A DNA stretch of 48,905 bases from Paracoccaceae bacterium (GCA_009773055.1 WOUW01000034.1:1-48905); one strand, 5' to 3'; shown: positions 37,061-46,527, numbered from the stretch's first letter. Program-made: numbers and translations. The notes: generated by a model from the sequence alone, not told the origin.

Positions 37061-37160
37061 CACCCTGGCCTGCGTGCGATCCGGGGACGGGGAAGCCCCG
37101 GAAGAAGGGGAGAGGCGGGCAAGCCCCGCTGGCACACAAACGGCAGGAAACGAGGGTGCG

Positions 37161-37733
37161 ATGTCTATTGCCGAACTCGCCATTGCGGTGCTGCTGCTGC
37201 TTCTGACACCGGGGCCGACGAACACGCTGATCCTGCTGGCCGGGGCCGAGCGCGGGCTTGTCGGCGCGGCACGACTGATCCCGGCCGAGCTTCTGGGCTA
37301 TCTGCTGACTGTCCTGCCGCTGACGCTGGTCGGAGCGGAGCTTCTGGCCAGGCATTCCGGCATGCAGGCAATCGTGACGCTGGCGGCGGGACTGTGGGTG
37401 GCGGTGCTGGCCGTCAAGCTGTGGCGGGCACCGGATGGCAGTGGGGCCGTCGCGGTTGCGGGTGCGCGCGAAGTTCTCGTCACCACGGCGCTTAACCCCA
37501 AGGCGCTGATCTTCGGCCTGGTGCTACTGCCGTCGCCAGACCGGCTAGCTGTCACCCTCGCGCTTTTTGCCGGGCTGGTTGGCGTGGTGGCGCTGATCTG
37601 GGGCAGCATTGGCGCTTTCCTGCGCGCCGGCAAGTTTCGCCAGCCGCGCAGTTTCATGCTGCTGCGTCGGCTGGCGTCGGTCTGGCTGGCGGCGATCTCG
37701 GTCGTCCTGATGGTGCGGGGCGCTGCGGCCTAA
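37161..37733 (+). CDS. LysE/RhtB-family exporter
   Basis: A 190-residue inner-membrane protein with about six helices, of the LysE/RhtB amino-acid and small-metabolite exporter family. The family motif is visible at the first helix, LLLLTPGPTNTLILLAGAERG, and the mid-protein ALNPKALIFGLVLLP matches the conserved NPK segment. Substrate cannot be deduced. Start at ATG 37161, 100 nt after aqpZ; the longer open frame upstream lies in non-coding DNA. Its stop overlaps the stop of the convergent DUF6456 gene (shared CTAA). Confidence 0.88.
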   Translation: MSIAELAIAVLLLLLTPGPTNTLILLAGAERGLVGAARLIPAELLGYLLTVLPLTLVGAELLARHSGMQAIVTLAAGLWVAVLAVKLWRAPDGSGAVAVAGAREVLVTTALNPKALIFGLVLLPSPDRLAVTLALFAGLVGVVALIWGSIGAFLRAGKFRQPRSFMLLRRLASVWLAAISVVLMVRGAAA

Positions 37734-38881
37734 CCGATCAGAAGACCGGACTTGCCGTAGGTCTCCTCATAATGGCGGCGCAGCCGCATCAGCGCGATCC
37801 GAAGGACGATCTTGCCTGACCGCGCGGCCCAGCCCATGCGCTTTTCGGCGACCTCCAGCCCTTCCAGGAAGCAGCAGCAGCGCAACGCGACGTCGCCAAG
37901 GCCCGGCCCAAGATCGCGCAAGGCACCGGCCACACGCGATCGGGCCGAAGACGGACCCTCGGCCAGTCCACTGTCAGCCTGAAAACCGCCCCGGTCTCCA
38001 CCCGTCAGGAACCGGTCCCAATTCTGCGTCACGCGCGGGCCCATCTGGGCCAGCTCGAAATCCTCGCGCAGACGCTCGGCTGCGGCGACGAGTTCGGGTT
38101 CGAGGAAGGGCTTGCCATCCCGGTCACGCCGCCGTCCCAGCAGGGCCACCGGGCTTTCCGCCAGATTGTATCGGACGCGGCGGGGGCCTGCGTCATCCAT
38201 CACCTCGCGCTCGCTCCAGATGCGGTGCTGGTCACCGAAGGGCGTAGCGGCCTCGGCCATACCCTGACGGCGGCGGTCTTCCTCATCCACCATCCGCTTT
38301 AGCGCCGCGCGCCCTGCCGAGGTGATCTCGTAGGTCGAGACCCGTCCCGGTTTGCGGCAGGTCACCCAGTCCTTCAGCGCAAAGGCATGGGCCACGGACC
38401 GCTCCAGGACCGCTGTCCGCAGGCTTTTCCCGTCCGGCAATTCCCGGATCACGACAGCCTTTTCAAGGTCAGGTGCAATCGCCATCACGGCGTTTGGCTC
38501 GGCCAGGCGGCGGAGCACGCGCATGCCTTCGCGCTGCAACGCCTGCTCGTCACAGATCTCGGGCGTGTCGGCTGGGCCGGTCAGGGGGGAGTGGACGGAC
38601 ATGAGGGGATCATCCTTTCGGGCTGGAGCATCGGACTGGCGGGGAACGAGGCGGGATACGGCCGAAAGTGCCTCGTCCATCAGCGGATCTTCACGTCGGT
38701 TCTCGAACCGACGCACCTGTCTGAGGATGGTCGAGGCATGCAGACCTTTGCGCCGCGCAAGCTCCCGTAGCGATGTGCCTTCTTCGGTATGGTCGAGGTA
38801 ATGGCGCACGGCAGCAGGAAGCCAGTCTGGCAGGCTGGCAGCAGTCAATTCTGGCAATTCAATCGTCCCATTTTTGTCCAC
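37730..38881 (-). CDS. DUF6456 protein with N-terminal helix-turn-helix
   Basis: A 383-residue protein. Residues 24-60 look like a helix-turn-helix (HYLDHTEEGTSLRELARRKG, then ASTILRQVRRFENRR). The middle has a winged-helix-like segment (KDWVTCRKPGRVSTYEITSA), and the C-terminal 150 residues form the DUF6456 domain (RRVRYNLAESPVALLGRRRD to LRRHYEETYGKSGLL). A DNA-binding regulator is therefore likely; its targets are not known. GTG 38881 is the first start in the frame. It is divergent from the DUF6477 gene, and the shared promoter carries a 14-bp direct repeat. Confidence 0.8.
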   Translation of the reverse strand: MDKNGTIELPELTAASLPDWLPAAVRHYLDHTEEGTSLRELARRKGLHASTILRQVRRFENRREDPLMDEALSAVSRLVPRQSDAPARKDDPLMSVHSPLTGPADTPEICDEQALQREGMRVLRRLAEPNAVMAIAPDLEKAVVIRELPDGKSLRTAVLERSVAHAFALKDWVTCRKPGRVSTYEITSAGRAALKRMVDEEDRRRQGMAEAATPFGDQHRIWSEREVMDDAGPRRVRYNLAESPVALLGRRRDRDGKPFLEPELVAAAERLREDFELAQMGPRVTQNWDRFLTGGDRGGFQADSGLAEGPSSARSRVAGALRDLGPGLGDVALRCCCFLEGLEVAEKRMGWAARSGKIVLRIALMRLRRHYEETYGKSGLLIG

Positions 38882-38939
38882 ACCCCGGCTGCAATGGGTC
38901 CAGCCTTGGACATCTGCAACCTTGGGTGGAATAGATTAC

Positions 38940-39003
38940 CTGTTCGTTAACCTTGCGGCTAACCTCGACAATTCGATGGAAATCTTAAACTGTTCGGTAA
39001 CCT
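38940..39003 (+). repeat. 14-bp direct repeat, 50 bp apart, in a divergent promoter
   Basis: CTGTTCGTTAACCT (38940-38953) and CTGTTCGGTAACCT (38990-39003) differ at one base and are exactly 50 bp apart. A third TAACCT is at 38960-38965. The first copy is also part of TTAC-N7-TTAA (38936-38950), a 7 of 8 match to the CtrA site TTAA-N7-TTAA; the second is part of TAAA-N7-GTAA. Likely operator DNA. Confidence 0.6.
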
Positions 39004-39082
39004 CCGCGCGCTGATGGTATCGTTTGCGCAACGCCAGGTTGTATTAAGTCAGGATGACACCGTCCAGCTACGGAGTATCCCG

Positions 39083-39367
39083 ATGACCGATTGCCGCACT
39101 ATGCTTGCCACCCTGCGCCGTCCCCGATTGCTGATGCGCGCCGCGCGTTTCGGATTGCAGGAATACCGCCGCGAGCGCGACCTGCGCCGCTATGTCGGCA
39201 GCGGGGCTTCGCCCGAAGATACGGTCTTTTCGCTGATGTCGGTCGAGGCCAAGCTTGAGGCGACGCGGATCGCCGGGGATGCGGCCTATTCGGTCGCGCG
39301 CCACATCGAAGTGCTGATCGCGCTTTTGGCCGAGGCACAGTTCCTGCGCCGGGGCGGCATGGCCTGA
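39083..39367 (+). CDS. DUF6477 small protein
   Basis: A 94-residue protein starting MTDCRTMLATLRRPRLLMRA, then RFGLQEYRRERDLRRYVGSG, and a helical C-terminal part AGDAAYSVARHIEVLIALLAEA. This matches the Rhodobacterales DUF6477 family, mostly helical and basic at the N-terminus; function unknown. The ATG at 39083 is preferred over 39014 because GGAG precedes it and the family begins there. It ends at a bidirectional terminator. Confidence 0.8.
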   Translation: MTDCRTMLATLRRPRLLMRAARFGLQEYRRERDLRRYVGSGASPEDTVFSLMSVEAKLEATRIAGDAAYSVARHIEVLIALLAEAQFLRRGGMA

Positions 39368-39385
39368 GATCGGCCAAGCCAATGA

Positions 39386-39409
39386 AAAGGGGCGGCTTGC
39401 CGCCCCTTT
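39386..39409. terminator. Bidirectional hairpin terminator
   Basis: AAAGGGGCGG (39386-39395), loop CTTG, CCGCCCCTTT (39400-39409): a perfect 10-bp stem with A and T ends, in the gap between the convergent DUF6477 and MttB-family genes. Confidence 0.85.
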
Positions 39410-39416
39410 GTCGTCG

Positions 39417-40958
39417 TCAGATGAAGGCGTCTGGCATCTCGGCCTTGCGGTTGGCGACAAAGGCCTCCAGCGCCTCGCGCATGCCGGGATCAATGTCGGG
39501 CGCCTGGTAGTCAGCAAGCTGCTTCTTGACCCGTTCGGCGGCCAGCGCCTGCGTGTCGCGTGCGCCTTCCTCGGCCCAGGTTTCGAAGGGCTTGTAGTCG
39601 AAAAGGTCCGACCGCCAGAAGGCCGACTTGAAGTTGGCCTGGGTGTGGCTGCAACCCAGGTAGTGACCACCCGGGCCAACTTCGCGGATCGCGTCCATGG
39701 CCTGCCCGTTCGTATCCATGATCACGCCCTGCGCCAGATGGTGCAGTGTGCCAAGCTGGTCGGCATCCATCACGAACTTTTCATAGGACGAGACAAGGCC
39801 GCCTTCCAGCCAGCCGCAGGCGTGCAGCATGAAGTTGACCCCGGCGAGAAGCGCCATGTTCAGCGAGTTCGCGGTCTCGTAGGCCGCCTGCGCATCCGGA
39901 AGCTTCGAGCCGCAGAACGACCCGCCCGAACGGTAAGGGAGCCCCAGACGCCGGGCAAGCTGCCCGGCACCATAGGTGATATGCGCGGCTTCCGGCGTCC
40001 CGAAGGTCGGCGCACCCGAGTTCATGTCGATCGAGGTCACGAAAGCCCCGAAGATGACCGGAGCACCGGGGCGGACCAGCTGGCTGTAGGCCACGCCGGC
40101 CAGAACCTCGGCCAGAACCTGCGTCAGCGTGCCCGCAACGGTCACTGGCGCCATGGCTCCTCCGACGATGAACGGGCTGATGATCGCGGCCTGGTTGGCC
40201 TTGGCATAGACCTCAAGCGCGCCCATCATGATGCCATCGAACGTGAGGGGCGAGTTGATGTTGATCAGCGAGGTCATCACCGTGTTCTGGTCGACGAAGG
40301 CGTCACCGAACAGGATCTTGGACATCGCGACGGAATCGGCAGCCCGGCTGGGTTCGGTGACCGACCCCATGTAGGGTTTGTCCGAAAGCACCATATGCGC
40401 CAGCAACATGTCGAGGTGGCGCTTGTTCACCGGCACGTCAGTCGGCTCGCAGACCGTGCCGCCGGAATGGTGCAGCCATTTCGACATGTAGCCAAGTTTC
40501 ACGAAGTTCTGGAAATCGTGCAGCGTCGCATACCGGCGTCCGCCTTCCGCATCGCGCACGAAGGGCGGGCCGTAGACCGGGGCGAGGACAAGGTTCCGGC
40601 CCCCGACCTCGACGTTCCGCTCGGGGTTGCGGGCATGTTGCGTGAAACTGGACGGTGCGGTGGCGCACAGCTTTCGGGCCAGACCGCGGGGGATGTGGAC
40701 CCGGTCGCCCTTCACGTCCGCCCCGGCGGCACGCCAGAGGTCAAGCGCGCCGGGATTCTCGACGAAGTTCACGCCGATTTCTTCCAGCACCGTCTCGGCG
40801 TTCCACTCGATGATCTGGAGCGCTTCCTCGTTCAGGATCTCGAAGTTCGGGATGTTGCGCTCGATGAAGCGCGCGGTCTCGAAACTGACCGCGGTGCGCT
40901 CTGCCCGGCGGCTTGCGCCCCCACCACTGCGCGACCTGCGCCCTGCTACTTCGTTCAT
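39417..40958 (-). CDS. MttB-family corrinoid-dependent methyltransferase (non-pyrrolysine)
   Basis: A 513-residue protein of the trimethylamine methyltransferase superfamily, TIM-barrel enzymes that move a methyl group from a quaternary or tertiary amine to a corrinoid protein. Typical parts are NFEILNEEALQIIEWNAETV at the N-terminus, GGTVCEPTDVPVNKRHLDML, and GPGGHYLGCSHTQANF near the C-terminus. The frame is continuous with no in-frame amber codon, so it is of the non-pyrrolysine type, whose studied members demethylate glycine betaine, carnitine or proline betaine. No corrinoid protein or MtgA-like partner is adjacent. Start ATG 40958 follows GGAGG. Confidence 0.92.
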   Translation of the reverse strand: MNEVAGRRSRSGGGASRRAERTAVSFETARFIERNIPNFEILNEEALQIIEWNAETVLEEIGVNFVENPGALDLWRAAGADVKGDRVHIPRGLARKLCATAPSSFTQHARNPERNVEVGGRNLVLAPVYGPPFVRDAEGGRRYATLHDFQNFVKLGYMSKWLHHSGGTVCEPTDVPVNKRHLDMLLAHMVLSDKPYMGSVTEPSRAADSVAMSKILFGDAFVDQNTVMTSLININSPLTFDGIMMGALEVYAKANQAAIISPFIVGGAMAPVTVAGTLTQVLAEVLAGVAYSQLVRPGAPVIFGAFVTSIDMNSGAPTFGTPEAAHITYGAGQLARRLGLPYRSGGSFCGSKLPDAQAAYETANSLNMALLAGVNFMLHACGWLEGGLVSSYEKFVMDADQLGTLHHLAQGVIMDTNGQAMDAIREVGPGGHYLGCSHTQANFKSAFWRSDLFDYKPFETWAEEGARDTQALAAERVKKQLADYQAPDIDPGMREALEAFVANRKAEMPDAFI

Positions 40959-41041
40959 GTCGGCCTCCGGTATGCTTTGATGCCACTTATGCCTTCAAAC
41001 CTGTGCCATCCGCCCCCCGAAACCGTCCATTGCCTTCCAAA

Positions 41042-41059
41042 ACCGACATGAAAGTCGGT
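41042..41059. promoter_or_regulatory. Inverted repeat in the guaA / MttB-family divergent promoter
   Basis: ACCGAC (41042-41047), ATGAAA, GTCGGT (41054-41059): a perfect 6-bp inverted repeat 66 nt before guaA and 84 nt before the methyltransferase start. A role as operator is inferred from position only. Confidence 0.4.
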
Positions 41060-41124
41060 CGCAAACGGCCCCTGCTGCGCGCAGGACGTCTTGCGCTTCG
41101 ACCAATCCCAGCCTAATCGGGCGC

Positions 41125-42699
41125 ATGACCCAAGCGCACGATCGTCTTCTCATCATCGACTTCGGTTCCCAGGTGACGCAACTTATCGCGCGCCGCCTGC
41201 GCGAGTTGAACGTCTACTGCGAAATCCACCCCTACAACCGCGTGAATGAAGCCTTCCTGAAGGCCTTCGGGCCGAAGGCGGTGATCTTTTCCGGCGGACC
41301 GGCCTCGGTCTACTGGGAAAATGCGCCCATGCCGCCTGCAGGTGTATTCGATCTGGGTGTCCCGATCCTGGGCATCTGCTACGGCCAGCAGGTGATGATG
41401 CACTGCCTTGGCGGGCATGTTGAAGGCGGGCATGGCACGGCCGAGTTTGGCAAGGCTTTCGTCACGCCAACTGACCTGACCCACCCTTTTCTGTCCGGCT
41501 GGTTCCCGCCCGAAGCGGGTCCGCAGGCGCAGGAGCAGGTGTGGATGTCCCACGGCGACCATGTCTCGAAGGTCGCGCCGGGTTTCCAGGTCTACGGAAC
41601 CTCGCCCAACGCCCCTTTCGCCATCACCGCCGATCCCACCCGGCATTTCTACGCCGTCCAGTTCCACCCCGAGGTTCACCACACCCCCAAGGGCGCGCAG
41701 CTTTACGAGAACTTCGTGCGGCTTGCCGGTTTCAAGGGCGACTGGACGATGGGTGCCTACCGCGAGGAGGCGATCCGCAAGATCCGGGAACAGGTCGGCG
41801 ATGCCAAGGTGATCTGCGGGCTGTCGGGCGGGGTGGACAGCTCGGTCGCTGCGGTCCTGATCCACGAAGCCATCGGCGACCAGCTCACCTGTGTTTTCGT
41901 CGACCACGGGCTTCTGCGCCTGGGCGAGGCCGAACAGGTTGTGACCATGTTCCGCGACCACTACAATATGCCGCTGATTCATGCCGACGAAAGCGCCCTC
42001 TTTCTCGGCGCGCTCGAGGGGGTGTCAGACCCGGAAGTCAAGCGCAAGACCATCGGCAAGCTCTTCATCGACGTTTTCCAGAAACACGCGACCGCCGTGG
42101 GTGGCGCGAAATTTCTGGCGCAGGGCACGCTTTACCCCGACGTGATCGAATCGGTCAGCTTCTCTGGTGGTCCATCGGTCACGATCAAAAGCCACCACAA
42201 CGTCGGCGGTCTGCCGGAAAAGATGGGGCTAAAACTGGTTGAACCCCTGCGCGAGTTGTTCAAGGACGAAGTTCGCGCCCTTGGCCGCGAGCTTGGCCTG
42301 CCCGCCAGCTTCATCGGCCGCCACCCCTTCCCGGGCCCGGGGCTTGCAATTCGCTGCCCGGGTGAGATCACTGCTGAGAAGCTCGATATTCTGCGGCGGG
42401 CCGATGCCGTTTACATCGACCAGATCCGAAAGCATGGCCTTTACGACGAGATCTGGCAGGCTTTCGCCGCGGTCCTGCCGATGAAGACGGTGGGCGTGAT
42501 GGGCGACGGGCGGACCTATGACTATGCCTTGGCGTTGCGGGCTGTCACATCTGTCGACGGCATGACCGCCGACTACTATCCCTTCACCCATGAGTTCTTG
42601 GGCGAAACCGCCACAAGGATCATCAACGAGGTCAAGGGCGTGAACCGCGTCTTTTACGACTGCACATCGAAGCCGCCGGGAACGATCGAACTGGAATAG
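41125..42699 (+). CDS. guaA: GMP synthase (glutamine-hydrolysing)
   Basis: A 524-residue cytoplasmic enzyme converting XMP to GMP with ATP and glutamine. The N-terminal class I amidotransferase has the nucleophile Cys in [10 protein letters not shown] and the His in QFHPEVHH; the ATP-pyrophosphatase domain has the P-loop [16 protein letters not shown]; the dimerisation domain holds [16 protein letters not shown] and ends [12 protein letters not shown]. All domains are complete. ATG 41125 gives [15 protein letters not shown], the expected start. Confidence 0.98.
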   Translation: MTQAHDRLLIIDFGSQVTQLIARRLRELNVYCEIHPYNRVNEAFLKAFGPKAVIFSGGPASVYWENAPMPPAGVFDLGVPILGICYGQQVMMHCLGGHVEGGHGTAEFGKAFVTPTDLTHPFLSGWFPPEAGPQAQEQVWMSHGDHVSKVAPGFQVYGTSPNAPFAITADPTRHFYAVQFHPEVHHTPKGAQLYENFVRLAGFKGDWTMGAYREEAIRKIREQVGDAKVICGLSGGVDSSVAAVLIHEAIGDQLTCVFVDHGLLRLGEAEQVVTMFRDHYNMPLIHADESALFLGALEGVSDPEVKRKTIGKLFIDVFQKHATAVGGAKFLAQGTLYPDVIESVSFSGGPSVTIKSHHNVGGLPEKMGLKLVEPLRELFKDEVRALGRELGLPASFIGRHPFPGPGLAIRCPGEITAEKLDILRRADAVYIDQIRKHGLYDEIWQAFAAVLPMKTVGVMGDGRTYDYALALRAVTSVDGMTADYYPFTHEFLGETATRIINEVKGVNRVFYDCTSKPPGTIELE

Positions 42700-42721
42700 G
42701 CCCAACGGAAGGAAGCCAGGA

Positions 42722-43462
42722 ATGAAGGGCGCAAACAGGCTCAAGATCAAAGCCTTCATCGAAACGCTTCCCTTCATGCGCAAACGCTATCGCATCGCTC
42801 CGCCGAAGATCGTTGGCCATTCTGTCTGGCCGGACTTCCTGGAACGTGAATTCAACAAGCCCGGACTGCGCGTGTTCGAAATCGGCTCGCGCGTCGTGAC
42901 CGGTGCAAACCACCGTAGCCGGTTTTCACAGGCCGATTACGTGGGCTTCGATTTCTATTCCGGCGAAAACGTCGACGTGGTTGGCGATGCGCATCGGTTG
43001 ACCGAGTATTTCCCCAAGGACGCGAAGTTCGACCTGATCTTCTCCTCTGCCGTCTTCGAACACCTGCACATGCCCTGGGTCGTTGCAGAAGAAATCACCA
43101 AGCTTCTCAGGGTCGGTGGGCATGTCTTCGTCGAAACGCATTTCTCCTACATCGCGCATGAGCGACCCTGGAATTTCTATCAGTTTTCCGACATGGGCCT
43201 CAGGGCGCTGTTCAACGCTGGCCTCGGCTATGACCTGATCGACTCTGGGCTAAGCAATCCGATCGCCGGGTTCTTCACCGAACATGCCGACCGCTATCTT
43301 CGTTATCGTCCGATCACCGAGCTCTATTGTCACAGTGAAATCCTTTGCCGCAAACGCGAGGAGGTCAGCGGTTTTGACTGGAGATCGCTCGCAGCAGATT
43401 CCGTAGTCGATGGAACCCGTTATCCGCCTCCCGGCACCCCCGCCAACTCCAGTGCCGACTGA
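42722..43462 (+). CDS. Class I SAM-dependent methyltransferase
   Basis: A 246-residue protein with a Methyltransf_11-like fold. The SAM-binding loop is RVFEIGSRVVTGANHRSRF, a variant of the usual E-x-G-x-G, followed by YVGFDFYSGENVDVVGDAH and FDLIFSSAVFEHLHMPW with the typical motif IV and post-motif segment. The substrate is not identifiable. It starts 22 nt after guaA with GGAAGG upstream. GC appears somewhat lower than its neighbours (58 % in one line counted), and similar proteins often sit in glycan or surface-polymer clusters, so horizontal acquisition is possible. Confidence 0.85.
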   Translation: MKGANRLKIKAFIETLPFMRKRYRIAPPKIVGHSVWPDFLEREFNKPGLRVFEIGSRVVTGANHRSRFSQADYVGFDFYSGENVDVVGDAHRLTEYFPKDAKFDLIFSSAVFEHLHMPWVVAEEITKLLRVGGHVFVETHFSYIAHERPWNFYQFSDMGLRALFNAGLGYDLIDSGLSNPIAGFFTEHADRYLRYRPITELYCHSEILCRKREEVSGFDWRSLAADSVVDGTRYPPPGTPANSSAD

Positions 43463-43535
43463 CGGAAGGTGCATAGAGGGCTCCATCGCTTCTCAAGGCA
43501 CAGTCGGCGAGGAGACAATGTCGAACGAAGGTCTC

Positions 43536-44129
43536 TCAGAACCGCCCGTGCACCGCAATTTCATCCACCGGCTTGCGACCGCTCGGCTTTTCGCGTGCTT
43601 GCAAGTCTTCGGGCAAAGCCTCGACCGGACCGAGTTCCCCCACCGCGACGACGCAGTGAAGCGTGTGACCCTCGGGCAGACCGACCGCCAGTGACAGCTT
43701 GTCCTTGTCGAACCCACCCATGGCATGCGCGTAAAGGCCCATTGTCCCGGCCTGCAACGCAAGGCTCATCCAGGCAGCACCCGTGTCAAACCCGGCTGTG
43801 CGGTTCGCCACTTCGGCCCCTTCGCGGTTGGTCACGGTGTCCTTTGATGCCACCGCGAACAAGGCCCCTGCCCTCCCCGCCCAAACCGGATTGACCCCCG
43901 AAAGCGCGTCGCGAATTGCAGCAAAGCCGTCTTCGCCGCGCCGCGACCAGACCAACCGCCAAGGCTGGTGGTTCGAGGCCGAAGGTGCCCAGCGGGCGGC
44001 CTCTAACAAGGACATGACATCAGCTTCGGTCACGATGCGGTCGGTGAACGACCGGGGCGACCAACGCGCCGGGAACTCGGCGGCGATCGGGTGGTCGGGT
44101 TTGCGACCTTCGAACTGATCAAGGCTCAT
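43536..44129 (-). CDS. Nitroreductase-family protein
   Basis: A 197-residue FMN-dependent oxidoreductase. The N-terminus has RWSPRSFTDRIVTEADVMSL, the Arg/Ser/Arg pattern that binds FMN phosphate, followed by AARWAPSASNHQPWRLVW, and later AAWMSLALQAGTMGLYAHAM, all typical of the family. Probable reaction: NAD(P)H-dependent reduction of nitro, quinone or similar compounds; exact substrate unknown. The frame extends upstream to 44372, but ATG 44129 follows AAGGATG and begins the family sequence. Confidence 0.9.
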   Translation of the reverse strand: MSLDQFEGRKPDHPIAAEFPARWSPRSFTDRIVTEADVMSLLEAARWAPSASNHQPWRLVWSRRGEDGFAAIRDALSGVNPVWAGRAGALFAVASKDTVTNREGAEVANRTAGFDTGAAWMSLALQAGTMGLYAHAMGGFDKDKLSLAVGLPEGHTLHCVVAVGELGPVEALPEDLQAREKPSGRKPVDEIAVHGRF

Positions 44130-44458
44130 CACATCATCCTTATGCTTACCTAGGCAGATAGGCCGCCCGAGCCCTCCGGGCAACCGCCCTGCCCCGCATC
44201 CTCCTGTTCGCCTTCGCACAGAACCCGCCGACATGCGCCTTCGCGCACAACGCGAATCCGGCAGCACGGAAGCGCGGTCTTGCGGGCTGTCCGATTGCAA
44301 GGCAAGCCACCGAAGCACAGTCAGGTCGTGCCGGGGGCACGCCAACCCCCTGCACCATTCCCGGCGCTGCAACCATCTTCTTTCGCCAGCTTTCCGCCCC
44401 GCGTCTTGGACTTCGTCAGGTGCTGGACATTCCCGCAGCGCCCGGCGAGGCTTTGCGC
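44130..44458. other. Divergent intergenic region without a convincing gene
   Basis: These 329 bases separate the nitroreductase gene and the EamA transporter gene. Open frames exist on both strands but are fragments without family resemblance. A 6-bp inverted repeat TTCGCG-CACAA-CGCGAA lies at 44240-44256, and CGCCTTCGC occurs at 44209-44217 and 44236-44244. It presumably contains the two promoters. Confidence 0.5.
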
Positions 44459-45346
44459 ATGACCCAACGCCCCCTTGCTGCCGCCGCCTGGATGACAGGA
44501 GCCATCGCCGCCTTCACCGCCATGGCGGTTGCGACGCGACAGATCAAAGGCGTGCATGACACGTTCGAGATTCTCGCCTTTCGGTCGATGATCGGTTGGG
44601 TCATTGTCATGGCCATCGGCCTGGCCCTCGGCCAGTTGGCCCGGATCCGGACAGACCGGCTGGGCAGTCACGTCCTGCGCAACCTCTTTCATTTCTCGGG
44701 CCAGTCGCTGTGGTTCTACGCAGTCACCGTGATTCCGCTGGCCCAGGTTTTCGCGCTGGAGTTCACGTCGCCGATCTGGGTGATCCTATTGGCACCGATG
44801 TTCCTGGGCGAACGGCTGAGCCGCCGGAAGGTCGTGGCGGCCTTCCTTGGCCTTGTCGGTGTCTGGATCGTCGCCCGCCCCGATTTTGGCGCGCTCGATC
44901 CCGGCGTCATGGCGGCAGCCGGGGCTGCCGTGTTCTTTGCGGCGACAAACCTGATGACCAAAGCGCTTACGCGTGGCGAAGCGATCATCTCGATCCTGTT
45001 CTGGCTGACGCTGATGCAGGCGGTGCTAGGCTGCATCGCCATGGGTCTGAGCGGTCCCGTCACCCTGCCGACGCTGTCCACGTTGCCCTGGCTGGTGCTG
45101 ATCGCAGTCGCCGGGATCACGGCACATCTCTGCCTGACCACGGCCCTTAGCCTTGCGCCGGCCAGCGTGGTGGTGCCGGTGGACTTTGCCCGTCTGCCAA
45201 TCATCGCGTTTATCGGTTGGATCTTCTACAATGAAGCGATTGAACCAACACTGTTTCTGGGCGCCGGGCTGATCTTTCTGGGGATCTGGATCACACTGGG
45301 CAGTGGGGCATCAGGGCCACAGCGGGTTGCCGTCACAAAACCGTGA
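44459..45346 (+). CDS. EamA/DMT-family transporter
   Basis: A 295-residue inner-membrane protein with ten predicted helices in two EamA repeats. The first repeat ends LGLVGVWIVARPDFG after the conserved SPIWVILLAPMFLGERLSRR; the second ends GAGLIFLGIWITLGSG after IGWIFYNEAIEP. Members export amino acids, nucleosides or other metabolites; the substrate is not evident. ATG 44459 is chosen over GTG 44420 because the GAGG motif lies about 8 nt upstream and the additional 13 residues are not hydrophobic. Confidence 0.88.
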   Translation: MTQRPLAAAAWMTGAIAAFTAMAVATRQIKGVHDTFEILAFRSMIGWVIVMAIGLALGQLARIRTDRLGSHVLRNLFHFSGQSLWFYAVTVIPLAQVFALEFTSPIWVILLAPMFLGERLSRRKVVAAFLGLVGVWIVARPDFGALDPGVMAAAGAAVFFAATNLMTKALTRGEAIISILFWLTLMQAVLGCIAMGLSGPVTLPTLSTLPWLVLIAVAGITAHLCLTTALSLAPASVVVPVDFARLPIIAFIGWIFYNEAIEPTLFLGAGLIFLGIWITLGSGASGPQRVAVTKP

Positions 45347-45441
45347 CGTGGCGTCATTGATTGACCCAAGGTTTCACTCGACTTAGCGTTGATTGCAAGG
45401 GGATCTTCCCACGTGGAAGTTCATGTTGAGGGATGAGCAGA

Positions 45442-46509
45442 ATGAAACGTTTTCTGATGGCCACCTCGGCCATTTTTGCCGGAGCGTCCGGCGCTAATGC
45501 CGGGGGGGTGGAGCGGTCGGCGCAGTCTGTCGCCATCCTGTTCGAACAGGGCAGCTATGCCGAACTCAGCTTTGGGCGGTTCGATCCCACTGTGGAAGGC
45601 TCGGTTGGCGGCGGGCTGGTGACCTCGGGCGACATGGCTCCCAGCTACAATTCTTGGAGCCTTGGCTACAAGATGGACATCGGTGACCGGATGGCCTTCG
45701 CGATGATCCTCGACCAGCCAATCGGGGCAAACGTCAATTACCCTACCGGCACTGGCTATCCGCTCGGTGGTTCCACCGCAAAGCTGACCTCCAACGCGAT
45801 CACCGCCCTTTTGCGCTACAAGTTCGAAAACAACGTCTCGGTCTACGGCGGCCTGCGCTATGAGACGGTGCATGGTGAAGTCTCTCTGCCTTCGGTCGGG
45901 GCCTATACGCTGGATACCAACCAGGACTCCGAACTAGGCTACGTCGTCGGGGTTTCTTGGGAAAAGCCGGAAATCGCAGCGCGCGTTGCGCTGACCTACA
46001 ACTCGGCCATTACCCATTCGCTAGAGTCGGTCGAGCGCGGAACTCCGACCGCAGGCTTTGAGACCGAAGTCCCGCAATCGTTGAACCTGGAGTTCCAGAC
46101 CGGGATTGCCAAGAACACCCTGCTTTTCGGATCGATCCGCTGGGTCGACTGGACATCCTTCATCATCGACCCGCCCAGCTACCCTGCCGGTCTCGGGAAC
46201 CTGGTCGATTACGCTAGCGATCGCGTGACCTACAACCTCGGGATCGGTCGGAGGTTCAACGAGAATTGGTCCGGGGCCATCACCCTGGGTTACGAAAAGG
46301 CAGATGGTGCAAGGACCGGCAACCTTGGCCCCACAGATGGTTTAAAAAGCATCGGCCTTGCCGCAACCTATACCCAGGACAGCATCAAGATCACCGGCGG
46401 CATCCGCTACGTCGATCTTGGTGACGCGACGACTAATCCGCCGATCGGCGGTGTATTCACCGATAACAGCGGCGTAGGCATCGGCGTCAAGGTCGGCTGG
46501 TCGTTCTGA
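45442..46509 (+). CDS. OmpP1/FadL-family outer membrane protein
   Basis: A 355-residue outer membrane beta-barrel. The signal peptide MKRFLMATSAIFAGASGANA is followed by SVAILFEQGSYAELSFGRF, a FadL-like opening, then alternating beta-strands to the C-terminal aromatic GVGIGVKVGWSF required for barrel insertion. Length is at the short end of FadL proteins (about 400). Family members move hydrophobic compounds such as long-chain fatty acids. ATG 45442 is preferred to 45433 because GAGGG then has proper spacing (9 nt). A strong terminator follows. Confidence 0.88.
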   Translation: MKRFLMATSAIFAGASGANAGGVERSAQSVAILFEQGSYAELSFGRFDPTVEGSVGGGLVTSGDMAPSYNSWSLGYKMDIGDRMAFAMILDQPIGANVNYPTGTGYPLGGSTAKLTSNAITALLRYKFENNVSVYGGLRYETVHGEVSLPSVGAYTLDTNQDSELGYVVGVSWEKPEIAARVALTYNSAITHSLESVERGTPTAGFETEVPQSLNLEFQTGIAKNTLLFGSIRWVDWTSFIIDPPSYPAGLGNLVDYASDRVTYNLGIGRRFNENWSGAITLGYEKADGARTGNLGPTDGLKSIGLAATYTQDSIKITGGIRYVDLGDATTNPPIGGVFTDNSGVGIGVKVGWSF

Positions 46510-46527
46510 TCCCTGCGCCATGACCTG

